A stretch of 50,664 nucleotides of DNA from Hyphomicrobiales bacterium. GTDB lineage: Bacteria > Pseudomonadota > Alphaproteobacteria > Rhizobiales > TMED25. Shown here one piece after another: positions 36,920-45,145 of the stretch. Position 1 is the first letter of the stretch; each line of letters begins with the position of its first letter. The notes beneath the pieces were generated by a model. That model was given only the letters and a program-made list of their open reading frames with translations. It ran no database searches and was not told the DNA's origin. Position numbers and translations under genes: made by a program. The stretch covers positions 1 to 50,664 of the forward strand of contig JADHLM010000001.1 of the NCBI GenBank assembly GCA_016780665.1. The letters run 5' to 3'.

Positions 36920-37498
36920 TTATTTATTTTTATTATATTCAATCTGATCAGCTGTCAGTTTAAACCCAACTAGAATTTTGTAATCCTGAGATCTTTTGGA
37001 TTGTTCAAAATCAAGTCTATAGTTGTTCACAACATATTCAAACCTGGCCAATGAAGCACCATCGGGTATTTCTACATCAATATCGATGTATTTTCTAGAT
37101 AAAACTTCCTTCTTATTATTTACGATAGCTATGAACGCTGGCAGTTCATAATTATTATCCATTGCTCGTTGTCCAAGAGAAATTGTACCAATTATATATA
37201 AATTTCCCAATGAATAATCTTGTTCAACATTGCACTCATAATCTACTCTATCTATTCTTCCTCTATAAATAACATTAGCCTCATCAAAAGAGCCAAAATC
37301 CATAAACTCATTTATGCTGATGGCATCAGCAAGGATCATTGGTTTTGGGCAAACAACTTCTTCAGCTACATTTTTATTAAACGGATTTATATTATATTTA
37401 GATAGATCTGGCATGCCAAGATTTGGCATGCTAAAATCAGAGACTGTCTCGCATGCTGATAACATTAAGACTAATATGATTGGAAGAAATTTTTTCAT
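36920..37498 (-). CDS. Predicted lipoprotein of unknown function
   Basis: A 192-residue protein with a lipoprotein signal peptide: MKKF, a hydrophobic stretch, then the lipobox LSAC with Cys16 as the lipidation site. After a Pro/Asn-rich linker (residues 22-48) comes a soluble domain with a conserved-looking VVCPKPMILADA and a beta-rich region (VIYRGRIDRVDYEC, LYIIGTISLGQRA, ARFEYVVNNYRL). I recognise no named family. It is probably anchored in the outer or inner membrane. ATG start, divergent from ispH. Confidence 0.7.
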   Translation of the reverse strand: MKKFLPIILVLMLSACETVSDFSMPNLGMPDLSKYNINPFNKNVAEEVVCPKPMILADAISINEFMDFGSFDEANVIYRGRIDRVDYECNVEQDYSLGNLYIIGTISLGQRAMDNNYELPAFIAIVNNKKEVLSRKYIDIDVEIPDGASLARFEYVVNNYRLDFEQSKRSQDYKILVGFKLTADQIEYNKNK

Positions 37499-37618
37499 TT
37501 ACTATTCGTGAAATATATTTGAACTATTATTTTCTTATATATATTATTCATAATATCATTTGTAAATCCATATGAATATACTTTGTTGAATACTTGTGTG
37601 GATAATAAATAAAACTAA

Positions 37619-37636
37619 AAGGAAACATATAAAATA
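37619..37636 (+). promoter_or_regulatory. Ribosome-binding site and ATA initiation codon of ispH
   Basis: AAGGA at 37619-37623 is followed after 10 nt by ATA at 37634-37636. An in-frame TAA stop at 37616-37618 limits how far upstream translation could start. The only ATG nearby (37647) is out of frame and meets TAG after two codons. Confidence 0.6.
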
Positions 37637-38572
37637 AACGAATTAAATGTACATTTAGCGAACCCGAGGGGGTTTTGTGCAGGAGTTGAAAGAGCAATTC
37701 AGATTGTAGAGGAAGCATTATTGGAGTATGGACCACCTGTTTTTGTTCGGCATGATATCGTTCATAATAAAACTGTTGTGAATGAATTGAAATCAAAAGG
37801 AGTTATTTTTGTTGAAGAATTAGATGAGATCCCTAATACAAAGCAACCAATAATATTTTCTGCACACGGTGTAGCTAAATCAATTATTAATGATGCAAAG
37901 AATAATAATTTGAATATTATTGATGCCACTTGCCCATTAGTCTCTAAAGTGCATATTGAAGCAACAAAACTTCATAATAATGGATATGAAATTATACTAA
38001 TTGGGCATAAGAATCACCCAGAGGTCATCGGTACTATTGGGCAATTACCACATGGCTCAATTAAATTAATAGAAGATATAGATGATGCTAAAAAATTTAT
38101 ACCCAATCAAATAAATAAATTAGCCTATATTACTCAGACAACATTATCTGTTGACGATACGATTGAGATCATTAATTTACTAAAATCTAAGTATCCAAAT
38201 ATTAAGTCACCTCATAAAAATGATATATGTTATGCAACTACGAATAGACAAGAAGTTGTAAAAAATATTTCTAAAGTAGCAGACGTTATTTTTGTTGTTG
38301 GCTCAGAACATAGTTCAAACTCTCAACGATTAGTTGAGGTTGGTAAAAAATCTGGTTGCAAAGCTAGCTATCTAATAGAAGATGAAACTAAAATAAAATG
38401 GGATGTTTTAGATAATATTAAAAATCTAGCAATTACTGCCGGTGCATCGGCTCCTGAGATTATTGTTGAGAGAATTATCAAAGAAATTTCAAAAAAATAT
38501 AAAATTAATTTAGTTCACAATACATATACCGAAGAAAATATAACCTTTAAATTACCCAAGATTAGAAGATAG
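37634..38572 (+). CDS. ispH: 4-hydroxy-3-methylbut-2-enyl diphosphate reductase (ATA start)
   Basis: Last MEP-pathway enzyme, making IPP and DMAPP from HMBPP with an iron-sulfur cluster. The three cluster cysteines are all present counting from ATA: Cys15 in ANPRGFCAGVERA, Cys100 in DATCPLVSKVH and Cys199 in DICYATTNRQEV; SSNSQRL and the C-terminal TAGASAPEIIVE also fit. No ATG, GTG or TTG exists before Cys15. ATA at 37634 with AAGGA upstream gives 312 residues, matching E. coli IspH (316, cysteines 12/96/197). The next canonical start, TTG 37721, would delete Cys15. thrB follows 8 nt later. Confidence 0.9.
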   Translation: MNELNVHLANPRGFCAGVERAIQIVEEALLEYGPPVFVRHDIVHNKTVVNELKSKGVIFVEELDEIPNTKQPIIFSAHGVAKSIINDAKNNNLNIIDATCPLVSKVHIEATKLHNNGYEIILIGHKNHPEVIGTIGQLPHGSIKLIEDIDDAKKFIPNQINKLAYITQTTLSVDDTIEIINLLKSKYPNIKSPHKNDICYATTNRQEVVKNISKVADVIFVVGSEHSSNSQRLVEVGKKSGCKASYLIEDETKIKWDVLDNIKNLAITAGASAPEIIVERIIKEISKKYKINLVHNTYTEENITFKLPKIRR

Positions 38573-38580
38573 ATTAATAA

Positions 38581-39549
38581 ATGGCGGTATATACCAAAGT
38601 AGATCTAGTTGAGGCTCAAAATTTTATTAATAAGAATTATGAGCTAGAAGATATTTTGTCCATTGTTGAGATCTCAGAGGGCGTAGAAAATACTAACTAT
38701 GTTTTAGAGACAAGTAATAACAAATATATCTTAACTTTATATGAAGACCGTGTATCAGTATCAGATTTACCATTCTTTATTGATTTGATGGTTTATCTTG
38801 ATAATAGAAATATAGTATGTCCTAAACCAATAAGAATGAAAAGTGGTAAATATATCGAAGTTTTAAATGACCGATATGCAGCAATATTTAGTTTTTTGAG
38901 TGGAAATTCTACTCGAAAAATAACAAATAAAAATTGTTTCCTAGTTGGACAGACTCTTGCAAATCTCCATGAACAAACTTCTGAAATAAAAATAACGCGT
39001 CAGAATCAACTATCTCAAAAACATTTGCCTAAATTATTTGACACAATAAAAAATGAGTCTTTTGAAATTAGAAAATCCCTAAAATCTGAAATTAAGGATG
39101 AATTAAATTATTTAAATTCAAATTGGCCTACAGACCTTCCGAGTGGAATAATTCATGGTGATTTATTCCCTGATAATATATTTTTTAATGGCGATAAACT
39201 AAGTGGAGTTATCGACTTCTATTTTGCATGCAATGATCTATACGTACTTGATATTGGTATATCTATAAATGCATGGTGCTTCGAGAAAGACAATTCATTC
39301 AATATTACTAAGGCAAAGTATTTACTCCGAGGATATAACTCAATTAAAGAACTAACTTCTCAAGAAATTGCTTCATTACCAATAATGTGTAGGGGAAGCG
39401 CTCTGAGATTCTTACTAACAAGATTAATTGATTGGAATAAATCAGATGATAATGCACTAGTTATACCAAAAGATCCTATTGAGTATTATACAAAATTAAA
39501 ATTTCATCAAACTGTAATGAGTGCAAAGGACTATGGACTATATGACTGA
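38581..39549 (+). CDS. thrB: Homoserine kinase (aminoglycoside-phosphotransferase fold)
   Basis: Phosphorylates homoserine for threonine synthesis; its product is the ThrC substrate (thrC is in this window, on the other strand). It is the APH-fold ThrB of alphaproteobacteria and pseudomonads, not the GHMP type of E. coli. Key blocks are EGVENTNYVLETS, YILTLYE, IIHGDLFPDNIFF (catalytic Asp) and GVIDFYFACND (metal-binding Asp), then NAWCF. 322 residues, ATG start. Between ispH and rnhA in a conserved alphaproteobacterial trio. Confidence 0.93.
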   Translation: MAVYTKVDLVEAQNFINKNYELEDILSIVEISEGVENTNYVLETSNNKYILTLYEDRVSVSDLPFFIDLMVYLDNRNIVCPKPIRMKSGKYIEVLNDRYAAIFSFLSGNSTRKITNKNCFLVGQTLANLHEQTSEIKITRQNQLSQKHLPKLFDTIKNESFEIRKSLKSEIKDELNYLNSNWPTDLPSGIIHGDLFPDNIFFNGDKLSGVIDFYFACNDLYVLDIGISINAWCFEKDNSFNITKAKYLLRGYNSIKELTSQEIASLPIMCRGSALRFLLTRLIDWNKSDDNALVIPKDPIEYYTKLKFHQTVMSAKDYGLYD

Positions 39550-39985
39550 TAAAGTTGAAATCTATACAGATGGAGCGTGTTCTGGTAATCCAGGTATTGG
39601 TGGTTGGGGAGCTTATCTTAAGTATAAAGATAATGTGAAGGAATTATCAGGATCTGATGAAAATACTACAAATAATCGAATGGAATTAGTTGCAGCAATT
39701 GAAGGATTAAAGATATTAAAAAAACGCTCTGAAGTTAATTTATATACGGACTCTGTTTACCTCAAAGATGGAATAACAAAATGGATATTCAATTGGCAGA
39801 AAAACAATTGGAAAAATGCTAATAAAAAAGATGTGAAGAATAAAGATTTATGGATTCAGCTTCTAGAGGTAGTTAATAAGCATGATATCAATTGGATATG
39901 GGTAAAGGGACATGAAGGTAATATAGGAAATGAAATTGCAGATAATCTTGCAACATCTGCAATAAGTAATTTTAAGGGTTTATAA
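39542..39985 (+). CDS. rnhA: Ribonuclease HI
   Basis: Cleaves RNA in RNA-DNA hybrids, complementing RNase HII in this window. 147 residues from ATG 39542, chosen because the protein then begins MTDKVEIYTDGACSGNPG, aligned with E. coli RNase HI; GTG 39521 and ATG 39533 are alternatives. Catalytic acids are visible as Asp in IYTDGAC, Glu in NNRMELVAAIE, Asp in LYTDSVYL and Asp in EIADNLA, with the VKGHEGN histidine loop. It overlaps thrB by 8 nt and the facing DsbD-N-like gene by 14 nt. Confidence 0.96.
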   Translation: MTDKVEIYTDGACSGNPGIGGWGAYLKYKDNVKELSGSDENTTNNRMELVAAIEGLKILKKRSEVNLYTDSVYLKDGITKWIFNWQKNNWKNANKKDVKNKDLWIQLLEVVNKHDINWIWVKGHEGNIGNEIADNLATSAISNFKGL

Positions 39986-40802
39986 TAAAATCTTCTAAGA
40001 AGAATTGTTCATCTTTCTCTATTAGAAATGTCATTTTGATATCCTTATTCTTAAAATCTTGATCATATGATCTGAATGTAAAATTATAATTCATATAATT
40101 TTTCTGTTTGGATTGGTTGTCGGATAAAAAATAGTCATCTGAAGTTAATGGAAAAATGGCATCTATTCTTTCATTAAAGATAATTTGAAGATTATCATCT
40201 GATTTTATGTCATAAAATATAATATCATTTATAAAAATAATATTATCACTTCTATATTTTGGAATATCTTTTAAAGCATTTTGGATCAATTTATATCTAA
40301 TTTTACTATAATTAGTCGGTTTATCATCTAATTTAAAAGATATTGTCTGGTTAATAGGAATACAAACAAGATTGCAAACACCAAAATTCATATCTAACTC
40401 AATATCATCTCCATATTCATAGTTTTCGAGTGATATCGTAATTGGTATCAAAACTGCGTCCTTATAAATATAATTAGTGCCAAATTCATCTTTTAACAGA
40501 TTAGGTGTAGGCCAATTAATATAATAATCATTGATATACTTGTTCTTGATAATTATTGAGGGCTCAATTCCACTGTCACCTGGATTTGACCAATAAGTAT
40601 AAGTATTATCTTCTAATAATACTTCTACACCAATGTGGGTCAATTCGCCGTGAACTTCGGATGTAATAATCCGTATTTTTGAATATGTATTATGATACCA
40701 GTCATCATCACTACTATCTAATACTAATATATTCATTACACCGAGTGTAATTAAAAATAGAACAAAAAATAGATGGGCTAAAATTCTAATATTTTTGGCC
40801 AT
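39972..40802 (-). CDS. Secreted DsbD N-terminal-domain-like protein
   Basis: About 276 residues from ATG 40802, which opens a signal peptide (MAKNIRILAHLFFVLFLITL). The frame is open further upstream but that part lies inside the GNAT gene and precedes the signal. The mature part resembles the periplasmic alpha domain of DsbD/ScsB-type thiol reductases: YTYWSNPGDSG, INWPTPN and the cysteine pair in FGVCNLVCIPI. No DsbD membrane domain or thioredoxin tail is attached, and no ccdA is nearby. A periplasmic thiol relay role is inferred. Confidence 0.7.
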   Translation of the reverse strand: MAKNIRILAHLFFVLFLITLGVMNILVLDSSDDDWYHNTYSKIRIITSEVHGELTHIGVEVLLEDNTYTYWSNPGDSGIEPSIIIKNKYINDYYINWPTPNLLKDEFGTNYIYKDAVLIPITISLENYEYGDDIELDMNFGVCNLVCIPINQTISFKLDDKPTNYSKIRYKLIQNALKDIPKYRSDNIIFINDIIFYDIKSDDNLQIIFNERIDAIFPLTSDDYFLSDNQSKQKNYMNYNFTFRSYDQDFKNKDIKMTFLIEKDEQFFLEDFIINP

Positions 40803-41373
40803 TATTAATTTCATTATATTTATTTTTAGTGAGACCAAAAAGTAAGTGGTCTTCCCATTTACCATTAATACGAAGAAATTCTTTTGCATATCCCTCTTCT
40901 TCAAAACCAATATTAATCAAAAGGTTTTTTGATGCAATATTCCTAGGAATGCACGCCGCTTCAATTCTGTTGAATTTAAGTTCTAAAAATAATTGTTTAA
41001 TTAACAATTTCAAAGCATTTCTCATATAGCCTTTTCGTGAGTAATTTTGACCAATCCAATAACCAAGTGTACAACTTTGTGAGATACCAGTTTTAATGTT
41101 AAAAACATTTACACCACCAACTAAATCATTATCTGCGTTAAAAATAAAAAAAGAATATTGGAGATTGTTTTTTCTTTTCTGAGAATAAATTGAGAGTAAC
41201 TTCAAATATCTATTAAAACTATGTTCTCCAGGTCGCCAGGTTGGTTCCCATGGAGTTAAAAAATCCCTACTCTTTTCCCTCACAGCCTTCCAACTTTTGT
41301 AATTAAAAATTGATGGATATTTAAGTGTAATCTCAGATGATGATATTGATTGATTTTTTTTATAGAATACCAA
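40786..41373 (-). CDS. GNAT N-acetyltransferase (RimJ-like)
   Basis: A 195-residue acetyltransferase of the RimJ/RimL-like GNAT group: SFFIFNADNDLVGGVNVFNI, CTLGYWIGQNYSRKGYM (the acetyl-CoA loop, R-x-x-G-x like), EAACIPRNIASKNLLINIGF and the final EFLRINGKWEDHLLF. Substrate unknown; RimJ/RimL acetylate ribosomal proteins. The only start codon is TTG 41373, backed by GGAG at 41384-41381 with 7-nt spacing and an in-frame stop upstream. It follows the M16 peptidase gene, a linkage common in alphaproteobacteria. Confidence 0.85.
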   Translation of the reverse strand: MVFYKKNQSISSSEITLKYPSIFNYKSWKAVREKSRDFLTPWEPTWRPGEHSFNRYLKLLSIYSQKRKNNLQYSFFIFNADNDLVGGVNVFNIKTGISQSCTLGYWIGQNYSRKGYMRNALKLLIKQLFLELKFNRIEAACIPRNIASKNLLINIGFEEEGYAKEFLRINGKWEDHLLFGLTKNKYNEINNGQKY

Positions 41374-41388
41374 GTTAAGACTCCGATA

Positions 41389-42648
41389 TTATTTATAAAA
41401 GCTCACTATATCTTCCTTAGCTCTAAGAGTCTTAATAGCGCCGAGTGCACTAATTGTCATTTTTTCTGGTATAAATGTCTTTTCAATAAATTCTTTTATA
41501 TGGTTCAAATTTATTGCTTCTATTTTATTTAGAGTCTCATTAATATCAATGACCCGATCATAAATTGATACTTGTCGTGCAATTTGATTCATTCTTGCCA
41601 TTGGATTTTCTGATGACATTAATAATCCTGCTCGTATCTGTTTTTTTGCTTTATTTATTTCCTGCTCTGAAATGTTACATTTAGATAATAATATTTCATT
41701 TGCAACAGCTTCACTATACTCATTAACTTTTTCTGGTGATGTAGCAGAGTAAACCCCAAAAACTCCTGTATCCCTATATGAACTAGAAAAAGAGAATACG
41801 CTGTATGCCAGCCCTAATTTTTCTCTTATATTTTGAAATAATCTAGATGACATACCGCCACCTAAAATGTTTGAGAAAATATGAGATACATACAAATCAT
41901 CAGCGAAATATGAACAACCTTCAAATGCATATATAATATGTGCCTGTTCAATATTCCTCTCTTCTCTAATTTCAGAAGGGTTATATTCAGCATCTTTGAT
42001 GGGAGGTGTTTTTCCTTTGGGTATTGAGTTAAAATATTTATTACATAGATCCACTAATTCTTCATGTTTTATAGCTCCTGTTGCTACAATTGTTAAATTT
42101 TCTGCATGATAGTGATCATCTAAATAGTTTTTGATATTTTCTGATTTAATACTCATTAAAGTCTCTTTATTTCCAAGTATAGATCTGCCGATAGCTTGAT
42201 CTTGGTAGGCAGCACTTTGGAAATTTTCAAAAACCATATCATCTGGTGAGTCAATTGTAGAAGCTAATTCTTGCAGTATAACATTTTTTTCTCTACTCAA
42301 TTCAATAGGATCGAATACTGAGTTTTGTATGATATCAGATAAAATTGACACACCAATCTCAACGTCATTTTTTAGTAATCTAACATAATATGATGTTCTC
42401 TCCACACTTGTTGAAGCATTAATATCCCCTCCAACATTTTCTATCTCAAGGGCAATTTGTTTTGCTGTTCTTGATTTTGTACCCTTGAATGCCATATGTT
42501 CCAATAAATGTGATATACCTTGTTCACTCTTCTTCTCATTCCTGGATCCAACCTCAGCCCAAACACCAAGGGACACAGAACTAAAATTTGGCATATATTG
42601 TGATATTACTCTAATATTATTATCAATCTTGCTATCTGTAATTAACAT
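41389..42648 (-). CDS. M16-family zinc peptidase (processing-peptidase-like)
   Basis: A 419-residue member of the pitrilysin/MPP family. The inverted zinc motif HLLEH is at residues 47-51, in ISHLLEHMAFKGTKSR, and the distal Glu lies in the helix around ENVGGDINASTSVERTSYY and following. The C-terminal half has the inactive repeat typical of the family, with EQAHIIYAFEG, ILGGGMSSRLFQNIREKLGLAYSV. Alphaproteobacterial homologues are the closest relatives of mitochondrial processing peptidase beta; the bacterial substrate is not known. 4 nt after thrC. Confidence 0.93.
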   Translation of the reverse strand: MLITDSKIDNNIRVISQYMPNFSSVSLGVWAEVGSRNEKKSEQGISHLLEHMAFKGTKSRTAKQIALEIENVGGDINASTSVERTSYYVRLLKNDVEIGVSILSDIIQNSVFDPIELSREKNVILQELASTIDSPDDMVFENFQSAAYQDQAIGRSILGNKETLMSIKSENIKNYLDDHYHAENLTIVATGAIKHEELVDLCNKYFNSIPKGKTPPIKDAEYNPSEIREERNIEQAHIIYAFEGCSYFADDLYVSHIFSNILGGGMSSRLFQNIREKLGLAYSVFSFSSSYRDTGVFGVYSATSPEKVNEYSEAVANEILLSKCNISEQEINKAKKQIRAGLLMSSENPMARMNQIARQVSIYDRVIDINETLNKIEAINLNHIKEFIEKTFIPEKMTISALGAIKTLRAKEDIVSFYK

Positions 42649-42652
42649 CTAC

Positions 42653-44038
42653 TTATTTCCTATAATTATTTAAAATATATTCTTTGATTTCACTTAGTTT
42701 ATTATTCTTTGAAAGAATTCTTTCTTCTTGCTCATATATATTAACATTAGTTATTGGTATTTCAGGATATATTCCGATAGCCTTATCAACTGTTTCTGGA
42801 AATTTTGCAGGGTGTGCGGTGGACAAAATAACTGACTGTTCATATTTGTTTTTAAATTGTATACCCATTGCAACTGCGGTGTGAGGATCTATAATTTCAC
42901 CATATTCTAAATATACTTTTCTAATTATATCTAATGTCTCAGAATCATCCAAAGATCCAGCCCCGAAAGAAGCTCTAAATTGAGACAATTGATTGTTATC
43001 TAATTTAAATCTATTGTGATTAGCAAGATCTGACATTTTTTCACAAACTATTTTTGACTTTCTACCCACTAAATCAAATAGTAAACGTTCAAAATTACTT
43101 GAAATCTGTATATCCATAGATGGTGAAATTGTAGGGATAACTCCAGAAATCGCATAATTACCTGATTTAAAACATTCCTCTAGAATATTATTTTTATTTG
43201 TAGCGACAACTAACTGATTGATACTTAAACCCATCATCTTTGCAATATATCCTGCAAAAATATCCCCAAAATTACCAGTTGGCACAATAAAATTTATTTT
43301 ACCAGATTTATCATTAAGCTGACTGCAAGCTGAAAAATAATACATTATCTGAATCATTATTCTTGCCCAGTTTATTGAATTAACAGCAGTTAGTTGGACA
43401 CTATCTGAGAGTTTCTTATCTTTAAATAGAGCTTTTACAATATTCTGACAATCATCAAATGTGCCATCAATCGAAATAACATGTACATTACTAGATGAAT
43501 TTGTTGTCATGAATCTTCTTTGAACTTCTGAGATTCTATCTTTTGGGAACAAAACATACAAATCAATGTTATTTTTATTTGCAAAAGCTGATACAGCGGC
43601 ACCACCTGTATCACCGGAAGTTGCGCAAATTATAGACGCTCTTTTTTTATTTCTATCTAATACATGTTCGATCATCCTTGATAATAACTGCATAGCTAAG
43701 TCTTTGAAAGCTAGTGTAGGTCCATGATGAAGCTCTAGAATAGATATTTTATCATTAATTGTTTTTAATGGTGTTACCCTCCTATCTCTAAAGGTAGAAT
43801 AGGATTCTTCAGTCATTTGTGATAGTTTTGAGATTTCAAATGTATCTCCAGTAAATAGCTTTATAATTTCAAAGGTAATATTTTGATAGTCTTTAGAGAG
43901 AAGATCTTTAATTGTATTTTCATCCAGTTCAGGAATAAACTCAGGAACGAAAAGACCGCCATCATCAGCTAGACCTTTTAGAAGTATATCTTCAAAGGAA
44001 AACTTGTGTTTTTGATCACGTGTACTGATATATTGCAT
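42653..44038 (-). CDS. thrC: Threonine synthase
   Basis: PLP enzyme converting O-phosphohomoserine to threonine. 461 residues, the long form of alphaproteobacteria and E. coli. It starts MQYISTRDQKHKFSFED, carries the PLP lysine in HGPTLAFKDLAMQLL, CATSGDTGGAAVSAF, FPKDRISEVQRRFM, VPTGNFGDIFAGY and, near the end, VILSTAHPAKFPE. ATG start. It lies between the SURF1 and M16 genes, away from thrB but in the same region. Confidence 0.96.
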   Translation of the reverse strand: MQYISTRDQKHKFSFEDILLKGLADDGGLFVPEFIPELDENTIKDLLSKDYQNITFEIIKLFTGDTFEISKLSQMTEESYSTFRDRRVTPLKTINDKISILELHHGPTLAFKDLAMQLLSRMIEHVLDRNKKRASIICATSGDTGGAAVSAFANKNNIDLYVLFPKDRISEVQRRFMTTNSSSNVHVISIDGTFDDCQNIVKALFKDKKLSDSVQLTAVNSINWARIMIQIMYYFSACSQLNDKSGKINFIVPTGNFGDIFAGYIAKMMGLSINQLVVATNKNNILEECFKSGNYAISGVIPTISPSMDIQISSNFERLLFDLVGRKSKIVCEKMSDLANHNRFKLDNNQLSQFRASFGAGSLDDSETLDIIRKVYLEYGEIIDPHTAVAMGIQFKNKYEQSVILSTAHPAKFPETVDKAIGIYPEIPITNVNIYEQEERILSKNNKLSEIKEYILNNYRK

Positions 44039-44039
44039 T

Positions 44040-44771
44040 TTAACGTATCTCTCTTCTACTTTTTATTATTGAATATAAATATATAAATAATAATACTGTT
44101 GCAAGACTATACCATGTAATTGCGTATGATAGATGATTATCAGAAAAAGTTAATTTTGTTTCGTTTGATTGAGGTAAGTTAATGCTAGTATCAATTAAAT
44201 CAATATAAAAAACTGTTTTTATTTCTATTCCAAAAAATTTACTCAGATCCTCTTTATTAAATAAATAAGCAACTTTTTCTTTGAAATTTGCTTCAGGCGT
44301 AAATATATTATTTTTCTCGTATCTTTTTATATATCCTTCAATTGAAACGTTAGAAGTTGTATCATTGTATTTTGGATAATTACTAATATTTGTTTGTGGT
44401 ACAAATCCTCTATTTACAATTAACACATCATTATCTTTAACTATAAAAGGATTTAGTATCCAGTAGCCGGCTCCACCAAATTCTCCTCTGGGATTTGATA
44501 AGTTAGCAAAAACACGTGCCTCTAATCCATTCATGTATTTACCTTCTATGTTTACTTTCTTGTATAACCAATCGTTTAAATTTTCTGCTGTAATTTCTAT
44601 ATTATCTAACAAGATAGTTTCGTAGCTGGTTCGCTTAATTTGTTCTAATAATTCAGCTTTCTGTGCCTTACGATCTAATTGCCATGACCCAAGGCAAAGT
44701 AATATGACAAAGGTAAATATTACAAGAAGGTTTAATGTTAATAACTTAAGTTTACTCATTCTATACTTCAT
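44040..44771 (-). CDS. SURF1-family cytochrome oxidase assembly protein
   Basis: A 243-residue membrane protein with an N-terminal helix (LLTLNLLVIFTFVILLCLG), periplasmic domain and C-terminal helix (YAITWYSLATVLLFIYLY), the SURF1 arrangement. Family marks are LGSWQLDRKAQK near the start, VLIVNRGFVPQ and the C-terminal HLSYAITWYSLA. SURF1/Shy1 helps insert heme a into CtaD. Starts possible at 44771 (overlapping DUF983 by 11 nt) or at the ATG four codons later, 44759. Confidence 0.9.
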   Translation of the reverse strand: MKYRMSKLKLLTLNLLVIFTFVILLCLGSWQLDRKAQKAELLEQIKRTSYETILLDNIEITAENLNDWLYKKVNIEGKYMNGLEARVFANLSNPRGEFGGAGYWILNPFIVKDNDVLIVNRGFVPQTNISNYPKYNDTTSNVSIEGYIKRYEKNNIFTPEANFKEKVAYLFNKEDLSKFFGIEIKTVFYIDLIDTSINLPQSNETKLTFSDNHLSYAITWYSLATVLLFIYLYSIIKSRREIR

Positions 44772-45126
44772 TAGATCTTTTTATTTCATATGCTGAGTAT
44801 AAAAATAAACTCTTCACAGGTCGCTTAATCAGTAATGATAAGAGTATTGTCATTGGCACCCATATAATTAATTGTATAACTAAATCAGGTTTGTAGTTAA
44901 ATTCTGTGTATAATACACCACCCATGATGATTATACCAACTATCAGAATAACAAAAAAAGTATCAGCATCACCTAAATGATATCCAGAATAGTTTTCTGA
45001 GCATTTTTCACATTTTTTCTTTGTAATAAAAAGATTAGTAAATGTAGATGAGTTAACACAATTAGGACAAAGCCCTAATATGACAATTTTAAATAAACGT
45101 GAAAAATTACTTTTAAGTAAATACAA
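44761..45126 (-). CDS. DUF983 zinc-ribbon membrane protein
   Basis: A 121-residue protein with the DUF983 pattern: an N-terminal LCPNC and a second KKCEKC forming a probable metal-binding ribbon, then HLGDADTFFVILIVGIIIMG (first helix) and a second helix LIIWVPMTILLSLLI, followed by RPVKSLFLYSAYE. Function unknown, but it almost always sits between ctaE and SURF1 in alphaproteobacteria, suggesting an oxidase assembly role. TTG at 45126 is the only start codon preceding LCPNC; no clear ribosome-binding site. Confidence 0.82.
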   Translation of the reverse strand: MYLLKSNFSRLFKIVILGLCPNCVNSSTFTNLFITKKKCEKCSENYSGYHLGDADTFFVILIVGIIIMGGVLYTEFNYKPDLVIQLIIWVPMTILLSLLIKRPVKSLFLYSAYEIKRSNEV

Positions 45127-45145
45127 TTAATTTTGGCAAATATTA

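Noticed and set aside
37721..37723. TTG as the start of ispH
   Set aside because: It would remove the first iron-sulfur cysteine and the NPRGFCAGV block, which are plainly encoded in frame just upstream.
40803..40910. Upstream in-frame extension of the DsbD-N-like protein
   Set aside because: It lies inside the GNAT gene, is not signal-peptide-like, and would bury the signal peptide that starts at ATG 40802.
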